Numbered from the stretch's first letter, positions 1 to 14,400 are shown. The stretch: DNA of 64,000 nt from Brachynemurus nebulosus (GCA_035578155.1 JAPWDM010000006.1:13966305-14030304); one strand, 5' to 3'. Numbers and translations: made by a program. The notes: generated from the letters alone by a model not told the origin.

Positions 1-1965
1 CTAAAATTTTTTAATTAAAATTTTAATATTAAAATTTTTTTGTTCAAATAGATAAGTTAAATGAACTTTTGATTCTGGATCAATGAATTAATAGATCATT
101 GAGATCGATAAATCAAGGTGTTTGAAATTTCCCCAAAAAGCCGGTAGATTATTAAAAACAAAAAAAAACACAACTTACATAAATTATTTAAAAAAAAAAA
201 AACTATTAACAAAAAATTTCACACAACTTTTCACATTTCAACTTTTTCTTTAAACAAAACACACTTTAAAAAAAAGAAATTTCTTTTTTCAAAATAAAAA
301 ACTAGAACATTAGATCGGAAAGACTAGGTAATTACCGTTTCTTAATTAATTAAACAATTACGTAACAATAATTAATCGTTTCATTGATCGAACGTAACGG
401 AAGAATGTCAACAAATAATATAAAATTTTTTGAAAAATTATCAAAATTTATCATGTCTTTTTGTGAACCACTGATAATTTACGATAAAAATGTTTACTAT
501 CAATTTGGAAGAGTGAGCGCGGATACCGCCAGTTCTACTATCTAGACCTAACACACCTGAAAAATGTATATTTATGTGTGTGGTGAAGAAAAAAACAGGT
601 AAATCGCCATCGACTCTTACTACAAATCATCGATTGTAGGACTTCTACAGATTATTTTACCCACTCCACCATTCATTCCACTGTGTGGCACCGTATGAAA
701 GAGCACGCTGTGAACTGACGGCTATGGTTGAATGTGTACATACGTATATAGAGTAGTTTTTTTTTTTTTGTACGTACGGATGTGATTTTGAAAAGCAACA
801 GACACAGGGAGAAGATATTTTGTCGCGCGACAAAATATTGCACGTTGAACTATTTGAATTGAGTACTGATTTGATTTTTTAAAGACAAAATAGCAACTAC
901 TTGGTTCGGCACTTCTTGTAAGACTTCCACAGACCATACTTATGTGATTTGAATCAGAATACACTCCTTTGGGACCAGTTTTACTGGATTGTTTTAAAAA
1001 TTCTTACTATGTAATGTAAACATTAGAAATAAACTTGTGTGACAAGAAACAGTCAGTTATTCAGTTCCAGGAATGTAATTCACCTGCTAGAATGATTTTG
1101 TAGCGATAATATTATTACACAGACTGATGTTTACACCTTCAGGTTCCTGAACTGGAAGCCCGAACTAGTCAGCCTTTATTATTGTCATCAGTGTCTCAGA
1201 ATTTATCCAACCACAAGTAAGCAAGTAAGGATCAGATTGATAAATAATCGACTTAAAACTGAGCGCATACATTCCAAGGATTATCGGCTCGGGTTTCCGA
1301 GAATCTGAAGGTGCAAATATTTTATTGTAATTGTATTTATTATCACACACGTTTCTTATCTTATCAGTCAGAACGTCCGGTTAGAATACAACAGGTAAGT
1401 TTAGTCGTCCAAACGAGGCACGCTTTATAACGTCGCATACACTCACCGGTTTATCGGCCCAAAGCCAAATAAATTTAATTAAATTAAGATTTCCTGGTTT
1501 TACTCTGTAGAAATCCAAGAATGTATAATCAAGATTTTTTTTACTAATGAATTTTTTGATGAAAGCGACATTTTGGTCTCTCGACAATTTGCTCCGTGAC
1601 AAGTTCCACCAGTGTGCAATAAGCCTTATACCATATATACATATATATTAAGATGTATAAAGTAAAAGAAGCCCCCGTTGCATCTATCGTGGGTACTTTT
1701 TCTACATTTAACTACAGTAAACGTCAAAATACTAGACAGTAGAAACCAAATATTATAATCACGGATCATTATTATAAGCCGGTTATTGTAATTAAAAGTT
1801 CCACGATCTATAGCAGCTACAATAAGCGACTTCTAATGTACTTAAATTTTTTTTTGTAAATATGCTAATAAGTGCATCTGCAGCTTTTTGATCTTGGAAA
1901 CCATTGATTAATGTGTCTTTGAGCTTTGAGTTACTTATACAATGACGGCTCCTTTCAATGTGATC
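1..1965. other. AT-rich stretch without a recognised gene
   Basis: No coding pattern or repeat end that I can support. Two minus-strand open frames (1165-1350 and 1381-1602) have mixed composition but match no family I know and lack joinable splice sites. Confidence 0.3.
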
Positions 1966-2388
1966 CAGTGGCGGATTTACCCTAAGTGCCGCTCGAGGCT
2001 CCGTAAAAGATGCCGCCCCTAAAAAGGTAAAAAAAAGTTTTTTAAAAACTTTTTAACACTTTTTCTTAAAAAAAGTAAGTGACGAGCAAAAAAAAATACA
2101 TAGGAAACTCCCATATCGCACGCTCCCATTTAGCAATTTCGTGGCACACAAGATGTGTATAATGGCACCCCTGCGTGTTTTAAAGCAAATATATTTGAAT
2201 GTGTTAGTGTCTCAGTAATAGTTTGTAAGAGTAAATCATACAAATATATAAATCAGAAACATTGACGCCCGTGATCTTTGACTTTCTCATTTAGCAATTC
2301 GGTCCCAGTGGATTGCGTAATGGGAGTTTCCTATGTAATCTGCCGCCCTAGACTCAGCCTACTCAGCCTACTGGTAAATCCACCACTG
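1966..2388. mobile_element. hAT-like non-autonomous element with a nested insertion
   Basis: Ends CAGTGGCGGATTTACC at left and, inverted, CAGTGGTGGATTTACC at right. A second element (2099-2335) with TIR ACATAGGAAACTCCCAT sits inside it. Clear target duplication of the outer element was not found. Confidence 0.6.
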
Positions 2389-2900
2389 AATTATGATCTT
2401 ATCTACATAATATAATGAGAAATTAATAAATTATAGATTTCTTATTCCCAAAATAGAACATAGAAATTTTTCGCTCTAATCCTTTTTAATACATTATCAT
2501 GGCGAATTGCTGACAACCTAATCGTTTTGGATTGTGCTCTCAGTTTTTGGTCATCACTGTACAGTAACTATATTGAGACTTTTTTTTTAACATTTTAAAA
2601 ACACAGTCGTGTCCCAGTCAGACGCTTTTAAATCAAAATCACTTACAAGTATAAAAGAAACATTTTTCAACCTTGTAAATTTTTTTCATATGGATGAACC
2701 ACTGGTTGTATTATCAAGGTCTTAAAAATTAAAAATATATAACGTACGTGATAAAAATAAATAATAATTATATTTAATTAACAAATAATAACTCTACTTT
2801 GTACAGTTCAATTAATTCATTAAGAAATTTTAGTCTAATAAGTCATATATTTCTTTACATCCTCAATCCTGCTATTAAAATATCGTCAGATCTAGATTAA

Positions 2901-2951
2901 CACTATGAGGCCCGAGCACTTTCATAGTAAACTTCCCCGGAAGCCGGCAAT

Positions 2952-2989
<38 letters not shown>

Positions 2990-3372
2990 TTATATAAACA
3001 AATACATAAATAAAATGATTCAAGCACTGAATAGATTCAACACAGTTCAACATGTATGTGTAAAACTGTAAACATACGTACGTGATACGTACATACTACA
3101 TATACACTGACATTCAAATCAATCTTATTTAAAAATATAAATTATATTTTTTATATATTTTTTGTTTATCTTAAAATTTTTTATACATAGAAATCAAAAG
3201 AGTAGTGTGTGTTGGTATGTATTTGTGTGAGTAGGAACACATCCGTGTGATGAATGATGATAATCATCGCACACATAATGCGTAACCAACTAATCAATTA
3301 ATCATTGATCGCCATCGGCCACTGGGGATGTTTTGTTCGGTTTCGGATGCGAAAGCCGTGGGACTGAAAGTG
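2901..3372. mobile_element. TTAA-flanked MITE, family 1 copy 1
   Basis: TTAA on both sides, ends beginning CACT and finishing AGTG. Inner sequence GAGCACTTTCA.AGTAAACTTC is shared with the copy in GON4L intron 3. A run of more than 30 A lies at about 2955. TTAA duplication is characteristic of piggyBac-type transposition. Confidence 0.65.
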
Positions 3373-3680
3373 TTAACTAGGAAATTATCGTTTCGAAAAA
3401 AATTTTGATCTGTTCATTTTATCAAATCTTCATTTTTTTGGAATTCTTCAGAAAGCTGATTTAAGATTTCCGACCGGACTAATATTCTTGAAATGAAATT
3501 TCTCAAGCAACTCTTATGCTTGATTTATTGACGGCCTTAACTTGACATCTGTTGGTGACATTTTAAATTAACATGTTACTGATAATACAGTTTATTAAAT
3601 AATAATTTTGTAAAACCAAAAAAAGACGCCATGAAGCTTCTTTAATTAAAAATTTGAAGAGACAGGTCTACCCACACTGT

Positions 3681-4160
3681 CAACTTCCCATTATGTATCC
3701 TTAAAGACTAGAGACTACTGTACATAAATATTTCCTTTAAATTTAAGGGGGCTCCTCCCCCCGAACCCCCGACAGGGGTTTTGCCCTTCGCACCCTGTAT
3801 CTCGTGGCGGACTCCACCTCTCATTAAACAAATGATATCATAATTTATTCTCGAAATATGCGAGACGATAAATATTTCACAAAAAATTTTTAATTTCGTT
3901 TTTTTTATTATAAAAAACAAACCGCTAATCCGAATTTTCTGAAAACTTTACGTATCTAATGAAATTAGTCCGGAGTTGATATCATCATTTGTTCTCGAGA
4001 TATGCGAGACGAAAAAAAATTCACGAACGAACGAACGCACACACAGACATCACGCTAAAAACGATGTATTCGGATTCTAGTGACCTTGAAACGTTGAGAT
4101 ATGTCCAAATTAGCGATTCGTAAAATCGGACCCATTACAATAACTTCCAATGGCAAGTTA
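3681..4160. mobile_element. TIR element, AACTTCCCATT family, copy 1
   Basis: Left end CAACTTCCCATT is inverted at the right end as AATGGCAAGTT. It shares most of its length, including a GAACGAACGAACGCACACA run, with 15619-16152, in the same orientation. Confidence 0.6.
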
Positions 4161-4668
4161 GAAATGGATGTTTTCATGCAACGAAGCCTAATAAAATACC
4201 AAAACGGAATTTCTCCGAAAGTTCTCACATTCAAAACAGTCTTAACGATTTTATCTTATCACCATCTTACTTTAAATAATTAATTTTTACAAAAGTTTAA
4301 AGACCTCTGATTTAAAATATTCAATACAGTTATTGGCTGCATATTGATGATATAGATTACTTCTAATACGGCATTTTCCTGACTTTGGTAAAATAATCTA
4401 GTTAATATACTTTATAAAATTCTATGGCTTCAAGCTATCACGCAATATATTTACAAATTAGTAGTGAAAACATTTAAAAAGTGATAATATTATATCATCA
4501 TTATGAAAAAAATACTTTCTATGATCTAATAAAGCCCTAAGGTTGAAGTAGCTTTTACATCAAATTATCCTAATATGTTCAACTGGATTTTTCACAAAAA
4601 TACAAAACCCTGCCAATTTTGATGATTTTTTATAATTTATTTTTGAAAAATTTTATTAATATTCAATA

Positions 4669-5206
4669 CAGGTAAACCTTTTTTTATGCAATGCATAGGG
4701 ACCGCATAAAAAAAATCGCACCAAAAAAAATATATATATTCAAAAATATCATAAATAGCTATAAAAAGTTTAGTTGGGTCCAGATTGTAAAAAAAAATTT
4801 TTATGCGGTGGATCGGGGCCGCATAAAAAAAGTTTCATCTAAAATACATAACTCAAAACCCTCAAAACCTCACGATTTCCTTAGAAATTGCTTTTCTAAA
4901 CAAGATAAAGTATTAATTTACACGTGGGAACATTTTATTTCATTTTTATATTATGAAAATTGTGAAAAATACATCTCTAAAAAAACTAAATGATACAATA
5001 ACTTATTCTTATGCAATGTACCGATTAAATGCTTAAAAACCATTAAAAAGTATTTTTATCAAAGATAGTTATTATAGTTAACGTTTAAGTTTCTTACTTT
5101 CTTTTGATTTTGATTCACATAATGCATTTTAATGACCATTTTTTTTTTTTAAAAACCGCATAAAAAAATCGCACAAAAAGGACTGCATAAAAAAAAGGTT
5201 TAGCTG
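4669..5206. mobile_element. TA-flanked pogo/Tc1-like MITE, CAG.TAAACC family, copy 1
   Basis: Flanked by TA; TIRs CAGGTAAACCTTTTTTTATG and, inverted, CAGCTAAACCTTTTTTTTAT. The interior matches 46134-46531 in reverse orientation. No transposase frame. Confidence 0.65.
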
Positions 5207-5391
5207 TACAAAAATGGAATATCTTGAAAGATAACAAAAACAAAAGAAGATAGCACCTGTCAATCTGTCAAAATAAAAATTTACCTAAAATTGATTTGTT
5301 TTTTCCTTTTTTAAGAAAGGACATTCTAGACAAAATTTATAGTTTATATTCGTAAGTCTAAATCTATAAAAAAAAAAAAAAAATTGTAAAA

Positions 5392-7728
5392 ATGATCAAA
5401 AATTGTTGTGACTGTAATCCTGTACCACCACTACCGGGGAGAAGCGCACAAAATGAACCAAAATGTACGTGCGGTCCACCACCCGGAAAATGTGAACAAA
5501 AAAAAAATCCTGAAGAAATGCCAATAATTCCATTGAAAGAAGTCAGGCGATTTGCCTACGATTGTTTAGTTGCGGCCGGGGCAGTACCAGAAAATGCAGT
5601 CGTACATTCAGAAGTGCTTGTCAATGCCGATCATCGGGGAGATTTCTCCGAAGGATTATATAAATTGGGTATCTTACAAAATAATTATTCGAATTTTTTT
5701 TAAACTTCAAAAATTCGTTACTTTTTTTCTTTCAAGAATTTTACTGTAAGGCTTTGAAAAGAAAGCAAATTAACGGTAAGGAATCCCCACAGATAATTTC
5801 TGAAACTCCTGGCTGTGCGTTAGTTGATGGACGCAATGCTTTAGGAGGCGTAGTGGGGAAATTTTGTATAGATCTTGCAATCCAGAAAGCGAGACAAATT
5901 GGAGTTGGTATTGTTACGGCCAAAGGTAAATTGGGAAGTCATCTGGCGACAATTGAAAAAACTACTACGATTAGGCTAAAACTGATAGCTAAAATGACAG
6001 TAGCAATTTGGAATTGTTTGTTTTTATTTGAAAAAAATAAATTATAAGGAAAAAATAAGAATGACATTCCAAAAACTAAATCAATTTTCATTTTACAAAT
6101 AGCACAAATTTTGTGAATTGTCAAAACCTAATAAACAAACCTTGCCTACTGACAGTAGTTATTTTTTTTATCACTAGTTCGCGTAAGTTTTACGATTCGA
6201 ATCCTGTTTTCATTATTTTAGGTTCTACACCTTTTGGAAAGAGTAGCTATTATATTCAAAGAGCTCTTAAAGAAGGTTTTATTGCTTTGGCTTTGTCAAA
6301 TACTGAACCTCTTGTAGTTCCCCCATTTGCTAAACAGGTATGATATACCCCTTTCTAAATAAAATTTGGGAGTAAATGTTTAATTTTGGACATAAAAATA
6401 TTAAATTTGAAAATTACGATTTTACAGTCTAAAGACGACTGGTTATATCTGATGACGTCACAAGGGTGATTTTTTTGTAAATTTTATGTTAGTCAAATGA
6501 CTTTTTAGATTTATGGGTGAAATTTTAGTTTACTATCAAAATATGGAGATTCTGTTTGGAAACATAACTTATATTTAAAAACTGTAGTTTCGGTCGCTTC
6601 TATGATTTTAATTTTGCCAAAAATAGTTACAAAAAGTCATTAAATGTCAAGGATTCATCTGATTTGGATCAATCCATTGGGTAAAAATGTCAAAAATAAT
6701 GAAAATTAATTATTTTTATTTTTATTTTAGCCATGCATAGGAACAAACCCAATTGGTTTTGGTGCACCAATAGGATGCGGTGACGACATTTTATTGGAAA
6801 CTCCTACAAGTGTTGTAAAGCGAGAAAAGGTAAGCTACTGAGGCCTAAAAGTAATATTGTGGCCTCTAATACAGTTTGAGAATTCGTGGCTTGAAATTGA
6901 GATTTCTATCGGCAGTTGGATGTATACGTACATGTTCTGTCTAGTACAACTTTTAATTTCATCACCAGAGCCGCGAGTAAGAATTTTTGCGTCAAAATAA
7001 TATTACGAAAGCTTATAAAAATATATATTACCAAATATCCATTTATCATTTATTACGTAGATAGAAATGGCTAAACGTTCAGGAAGTCAAATACCTCCCG
7101 GATGGGCTTTGAATGCAAAAGGTGAAATAACAACGAATCCAGAGGAAGCATTAAAAGCCAATATGTTATTACCGTTAGAGGGTCCAAAAGAAAGTGGGAA
7201 ACACAGAAGTTATGGATTTTCACTGTGTGTAGACGTTTTAACGGGAATTTTAGCAGGTAAATTAAAATCAGATTAAACTCATTACGTATGACAGGTAAAT
7301 ACTATAATTTATATATGCAGGCGGTAATTTTGGCCCAAAAGTACCACTAATTGAAAATGGAAATAAAGAAGCGCCAAATATTTGTCACTTCTTTATGGTA
7401 TTAAATCCAGATACCTTTGGTCCGGGGTTTCGAGATCGTCTAAAGTGGTTTACACATTATCTACGTCATTTAGAACCAGTAAATAATTTTTCCGTTGTCC
7501 TACTTCAACTATTTTAAATTTACTCGTACAAAGTAAATTCGTATTTTTATTGTGTAGATTGATCCGAATCGTCCGGTATTAATACCAGGCGACACCGATA
7601 GGGAAATCATGGATAAAGTGGAAGAACAAGGAGGTATTCGTTATGAAAAAAGAGAAATGGGAATGTTTATGCGTCTATCACAAGAGTTGAAAGTAAGAGC
7701 ATTACTAGAAGAGAAGCCAAATCTTTAA
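5392..7728 (+). CDS. Ldh2/malate-sulfolactate dehydrogenase family protein, probably non-catalytic
   Basis: Seven exons join in frame to 401 aa: 5392-5668, 5737-5925, 6222-6337, 6731-6829, 7061-7256, 7321-7478, 7558-7728. All introns are GT..AG and three are only 64-79 bp. Family members are NAD(P)-dependent 2-hydroxyacid oxidoreductases (malate, sulfolactate, ureidoglycolate types, YjmC/AllD-like), usually cytosolic and about 330-360 aa. Recognisable blocks: ETPGCALVDG..G (115-129), GTNPIGFGAP (198-207), PPGWALNAKGEITT (239-252), YGFSLCVDVLTGILAGG (278-294) and LIPGD (353-357). The first ~40 residues are an unusual Cys/Pro-rich extension with six Cys. Where the family has Ser-His-Gly-x-x-Arg this protein reads SEGLYK (86-91), and where it has Ser-Asn-His-x-Gly it reads STPFG (157-161), so both conserved histidines are absent. 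The frame is otherwise intact, so it looks like a maintained pseudoenzyme or changed-substrate paralogue rather than a pseudogene. The start ATG follows an A-run and is the first usable one. Family assignment is firm; loss of activity is inference. Confidence 0.88.
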
Positions 7729-8484
7729 CTATTTCATTTTTGTATTTTTATTTTTGTTATTATTTTCAATAAAAAGTAATAGTCTTTACACCATTGTAAT
7801 TTTATTATTGGGATCTGTCGAATGACGGTAGGACATCTCGTATTGAAAAATCATACTATTTAGTATTTTTAGAGTACATTTGCCGAAATGTCATTTCTGA
7901 ATTGAGTCTTGTAGATCTGTACGTACATACAAATAATTTGATTTTTCCATTAATTTACAATTCTCCAGTTGTTTCATGACGCTTACTATTTAAATTTGAC
8001 GTTTGTATACTGTAAATTGCAATATTCATTAACTCATTCGTGCATTTTTTTATATTTTTACCACATTTTAAGTCGTAAGACGTAAAATTTTCTCTTCTTC
8101 AACAAAATATCTTAAATTGTTCTACTATTTATAATTTTTTTTAATATAGCACTGATTACTATATATAAAACTAATATTAATGCACTTTTTCGTCAGCGAT
8201 TTTTGCTAAACTCCGCCAATTTGACAAATCCCAATATTTTATAGTATAATATTGACTCCAAACGTATATACACGTAAATGGCCTACAAGACAACTTAATA
8301 AAAGAACACATATGGCGACATTTAGACAAATATAAACGAACGAACCCAAGACTGGCAATATGACAGAAAATATTAAAAATGAATATCTGAAATGAATATC
8401 TGAAATAAAAGTAACCTAAATATTCTAAAAAAAAAAGTATTTTTTATTATAATTTTCTAGCTTATTAGTTAAAATTTGCTAACA
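7729..8484. other. Intergenic spacer between Ldh2-like gene and GON4L
   Basis: About 750 bp between two genes on the same strand. It must hold the 3' UTR of the first gene and the promoter and 5' UTR of GON4L. I see AT-rich sequence and no convincing TATA box, tRNA or repeat end. Confidence 0.4.
7768..7773 (+). terminator. Poly(A) signal AATAAA of the Ldh2-like gene
   Basis: AATAAA lies 40 bp after the stop codon of the oxidoreductase gene, a normal distance for a short insect 3' UTR. No competing signal lies closer. Confidence 0.6.
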
Positions 8485-11400
8485 ATGAATGGATCACCAA
8501 AAAGTAAAAAAAATAATGAGAAAGAAAATATTTCATTTAAGTTTGTTGTTTATGAGGATGAATTATCCAACTACGAAGACTCCGATGGGCTAGAAATTGA
8601 CGAAACCCCAAGTCCAAAACGGAATAGACGCAAGTAAGTTTTCAAAAAAAATACTTTTTCGAAGTTACAGCTGAAATTTTTCATCTGTATTCGTAGCAAG
8701 CAGATATTTAAAAATTGTATTTATTTCCGTAGTTTCTTTACGGACAGTAAAATAATAGGTAAGTATTTATTTTTTAAATTTTATTTACAGACGAAAAACT
8801 CCACAGTTAGACGGCAAAGAGAAGGCGGTTTTAGAAAATATTGAAGAAGAAATTGAACGACAATTAGATGAAAAAGCGTCCAGTACAAATATGACCGTTA
8901 AAAACGTTAAAAATATACTTAAGGTAATTTTGAAAAAAGAAATTGTTTAACTGTTCTAATAATAATTTTATTTATTTTTTTTAATAGCATATTATAACAA
9001 ATGAACAAGTTTTAGCCCTAGTCCGACATTCAGTAAACGACGAACCATTCAAATCGGAAAATTTAACGTTTGAACCAAAACTTACACGAGCAAAAGTCAG
9101 GTAAATTTTTACATTATTATTTCGAAATATTTTGGTATATATTAACACTATACAGACCGAGCACTTTCACAGTAAACTTCTCCCGGGGCCGACAATATTT
9201 TTAAAGAAACTTGATATAAACAAATATACATAAAATCATTCAACATGTGTAAGCATACGTATATATACATTGATATTTTTAATAAAATCAACAACAGGAA
9301 GTAAGATAATAAACTGGTAAAAATAAATACAAAATACCCCTGTCGCAGCGTCTGCATAACATAATGAATTTCCAAAGATTGGATACTGGCGGATCTCATA
9401 TTACAACTTATATCCATTTAAAATAGTTTAGCTCCTTACCAAGCAAAAGATTTTCAAAATCAATTTAGTAGTTAATTTTTGGCGCTTTTTAGATCTCCAG
9501 GACCCTGGTGGATCTCATATAGTATAGCATATATGCATTTAAATGAAATTAAATTTTTAAAGGTGAAAAAATTTTCAAAATCGGTTGGGCAGTTTTATTT
9601 TTGACACTTTGGACCCTGGAAGATTCATTCAAAGTCGGTGAAGACGCGTTCTTGAAAAGTTAGTTAATTTTTATTTTGAAAAATGAAACAGTCACTAAAA
9701 TCACTAAAGTCTCCAAAAAATCACTAAAATTGGCCAAAATTTCCTGGCTTCCAAAAATCGGATGTATCTGGCTGACGAACTCATCCAAGCTATTGAGACT
9801 TTTGGCCTACACACCTCATTTTCGGTTTCTCGAGGCCTCAAAACAAATTCCGGCCATAGTCCCGGGCTCAGATCTTTTCATGGCACCCACTGTAATAAGT
9901 GTATTTCGAAAAAGGAAATTCACTTGAAAAACAAACAGTAATAATATGTGTAAAATATTTTTAAATGTTTATTAATAAATGTTTATTCTAAATATTGATC
10001 GCAACCGGCCTGTGCGATTGTTGTGATTATTTTCGGATGCCGAAAACGTGGGCAGTAAAGTGTTAATTCGGTTTCGATTTTATGTAGGGAATTATATAAA
10101 AATCAACCAACAAATATATCACCAAAACGTACAACATCCGAAATACGGATTCTCATCGATCAGGAGCTACCCGAAGACGAAGAAGATGAGGAATATGTAC
10201 CCGGTGAAGAAGAGGTTTGTATGTAATACTTTAAGCTCGCCTATGTGTATATATTTTTTAGGGCTCCGAAGAAACATCTTCGAAGCTCTTATAAATTTGC
10301 GAACTCTGTCCAATTCCGTATTTAGAAGGCCATAACACGGGGTTTCCACTAGACATAATTGATGTCAAGACCACGAACATATTTTCAGACACAAATTTGA
10401 CGTTTAAGATTTTCAAGATGGCGAATCGATGAATTAACTCAACACTTGGAAGATTTTTGTTTTTAATTCTGTTTGTTTGTTTTTCTGAATTTTCTAATTG
10501 TTGTAAACATAGAATTAATGTTACAGCTTTGAAAATCTTTCTACACAAATAATAATAGGATTCACTGTTTTTAGATATTAAATGTGTCAAGACATAAGAA
10601 TTTCCCACTATTGATTATATGTTAAGACATAAATTATGTTAAGACATACGTCTTGACATCAATTATGTCTAGTGGAGACCCCGTGTATGTCAAGACCAGT
10701 GTTGGGCAAGATATCGAATTTTATTATCTAGATAACAGATAATAGATAACATAATTTAAAACTTCTAGATAATTGAACCGTTATCTAGATAAAATTTTAG
10801 ATAACAGATAAGATAATATTTACAGAAATAATGTACTAGGTCAGTGTTTCTCAACCGCCCATCCCTGGACCGGTGCCGAGCTACGAAAGTATCTCACCGG
10901 TCCCCAGAAAGATGTGTTTATTATTATAAATTACAAAAATGTTCAAGAAAGGTTTTTGGCGACAAAATTACCTGTTTTGGAATTTAGTTTCTTTATTTAT
11001 AAAAAGTGTCGGTATTTATCTACATTACATGATCGACCACCAAGTGGTCGGAAAACGACATTTCATATTACACGACTAAATGTTATTCCAACTAATGACC
11101 GAAATAAATTCAGGCTATAAGAATTCTATTTACAATTAACGAAAAGTTCTTAAACATTTCACAAATGTTTAAAAAATTGTCGATACTTATCTAAATTACA
11201 TGGGAGACGAAGTGGTCGGAATACGACATTTCATATTACACGACTAAATGTTATTCCAACTAATGGCGCAAATGATTCCAGACAACAAGAATTCTGTTTA
11301 AAATTAAATAATTACTTTTAAAAATTTTTGTATTTCTTAAGAAAGTGTTAAAATTTATTTGAATTATATGGTCGGCCAAGTGAATAATAGGTAAATGGTA

Positions 11401-14400
11401 AACTTAGCTTCAATTTTCTTTTTTTTAGGAAAAATAAAAATGTATTCTTATTATTTTATCTTTTTCCTTCGCTTAATAAAAAGATAAGATAAAAAAAAGA
11501 TAACTTCTTTTAAAAATATCTAGATAAAAGATAATAGATAACGAAAACGTTATCTAGATAAGCACAACACTGGTCAAGACATGCATGTCATAACATAAAA
11601 TATAACATTTAGCGTCTCCACAAGACATTTTTATGTCACGACATAAGTTTTAACATGACATAAAGTCTAGTGGAGACGCACTGTAAATCCCTTTCTTTGA
11701 AACATCAGTCGCGTGTATTATGACACTTCTTTAAAAATACAACAATATTAAAAAAAACTGTCAAGTAATTTTTTTTTAAATTTAGAGTGATGATGATCGA
11801 AGTACTTTAAATCAGAGTGATTTAGATTCACAACCTCCAACACCGGTTGTAGCGTCGTCAGCCGATTGTGGCACCCAAACCTCATGGACGGAAGATGGTA
11901 TCTTTAAAATTCCATCAACTCCCGATCCACACTATTCAAAAACTGGCTCCACATCCGATACAAATGAAAATATTGCGTTGCGCACCAGATCAAAATTATC
12001 ACTCAGCGATACACCGTTGGAGTCAATTGAACAGGCGTTCATTCCGCCGGATATTACGACCGATATGTATGATATTGATTGTGACGATGAAGATTGGCAA
12101 AATTTTCTGAAAGAGTTTACGCAACCGTTACAAGTGGTGGCCGCTGGTAATGGGGAGGATGACGATGAAGCCGATCCGGAGTATAATATTTTAGCCGATG
12201 AAGAGATTAATACAGGTATTTAAATAATACGTGGAAATGCCATTGATTGAATTGCACTGATTTGAACATTGTGTTATGGTATCGTAAAAGGTGTATAAAA
12301 ATCGAATGCAACATTCAAATAGTGTGCCATTTTTGAGCCATTTTACGATATTCCGTTGTGTAAATGGACCATTTTCTCAAATATGTAGCAATCTGTCACC
12401 AGGGCGGCGACACAGGTATTTGGGAATACATGTCTATAATCGAGATATTAATTTAACCAACCAAAAATCACCTTCTGTTAATTCCACTTTAGCAACGAAA
12501 TTTTCCAATTCGGTTACCTAGGAATATTGTTTATTTTTTAGAAATTAATATTCCAACTATAGAGATGTAGTTCCGAATAACCCGTGTCGCCGCCCTGGTG
12601 TTAAACAAGTTTCTCATGCGGTTACATAGCAATTTTTAAATTAAAATTTCAATCATAGAGATGTAGATATTTTGAGAAAATGGCTCATTAAAACAGTTTA
12701 GTAAAATAATAGCATATTGTGCAATAAGTACGGGAAATTGTCGATTGCCCACGAAAGCGAAGTTGAGCGCACGAACGTAGTGAGTGCGCTCATTCGCTTG
12801 AGTGGGGCAATCGACAATCCCGCACGAGTTGCACATATTATTTTTTATTACGAATTGCACATACTTTTTTCTATTATTATCACTATTTTTGACATTTTTA
12901 TTACTTTTTAAAATAATCGTTTAATAATAATTTTAAGTGTTCGTCTTTTTTTTCTGAATTAATTATCGTTTAAATTACTTTGTTGGTGGTTTCTATAGAA
13001 ATAATTATGAAATATTTATTAAATGAAAAATTAAGAGGCAGTTTTGCGTATTTTGATTACATTTTGCGTGTTTTATTGTCAATTTGCGTGCGGAAAGTAT
13101 ATTTTCCTCACGCAAAAAGCATGTGGGAATAGTAGAGTGGTCAAACAGCTATTTTGCATACAAAAATGTATGCACCAAGTTAGTACTTCTCCCGCATGAG
13201 TAATAAAAAATATTAATTTTACGGTGTGTTAATAGTTAAATAAGTTGAAACATGTCACAGAAATTTATAAACTGAATAACTGTATTTTATTTTACTTAAA
13301 TATTGTGAAATTTTTAGTCGATAAGGAAGAATTACGTGCCGATAAGGGGGTAAAAGTCACGAAAAAAGAATTAAACGACTTAGTGGCTGAACTATTTGAT
13401 TACGCCGACCTCTTTACACCCCCGTGTCCGATTGACCTAACCGAAGAAAATAATGAAAATGACGTAAACACAACAAACAACACCGAATCGCAAAAAACTC
13501 CTGAAAAATCGGCCGAAACTGTGATAAATAAACCAAAAAACACTCTATTTGCAGTGGAAGTCAGTAAAAAAAAAAAAGATACAGTAAAGCCTTACTAAGT
13601 GTAAACATTAACGCGTTGGTATTATTTTAGGCATCTGCAAATACACCAAAATTTGAAGTATCTGTTGCAACAACCACATCTGATAGTACTTTAGAGGGCG
13701 CTTCAAATTTAATAATTGTACAGAGTCCATACATTAGTCATATAAATTTATTTAATAGCAGTCAAAAGCAACTTTTAGAACAGCAAATAAGGCAACATGT
13801 TCAATTATTAACGCAACATTATTTACAAACTTGTGTACATCCGGAACTTTCGTTTATGTCAAAAACTTTTAAAGAAATGCTTGTAAGTATTTTATATATC
13901 GCGCCTTTGGCACGATACTAACATAATTGCATGTTTATGTGTTGTCAAATACAGTAATCCCCCGAAGAACACGATTAATTGGTTCCGTGTTCTTTGAAAC
14001 TCTGTTGTTCGAGACCATAAAAGACAGACATTCCATTTCAAGTGTGAAAATACAAATAAAAAATTAAAAACCTTCCGTCTAATTTGCAAATTGTGGGTAT
14101 TCCAAACATATAATTTGAGCTCTATTAGTCCCTCTGATTTGGTCAACAATAGAATATTTTTTTAAAAATTACATTTCGTTACTTTTCGTAATCGTAAACT
14201 TTTGATCGTGAATATCTCGTAAACGGTGCGTCGTAGCAAAAAAAGTAACGAAATTTTTGAAGGCTTAAACGAAGCTAATTGTGAGTATTCCAAACATATT
14301 GGGACTATCAAAACCTACTTTTCGTTATCGAAAATTATCGATGTCGAAAATAACGATCAATGTTAGTCATATAGGTTCACAACTTTGTCTACTTGATTTT

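Noticed and set aside
1165..1602. Two minus-strand open frames that might form a two-exon gene
   Set aside because: No recognisable family, and no donor/acceptor pair joins them in frame. Length is within chance expectation.
13953..13990. Pogo-like left end CAGTAATCCCCCGAAG in GON4L intron 7
   Set aside because: No matching right end was found, so a bounded element cannot be supported.
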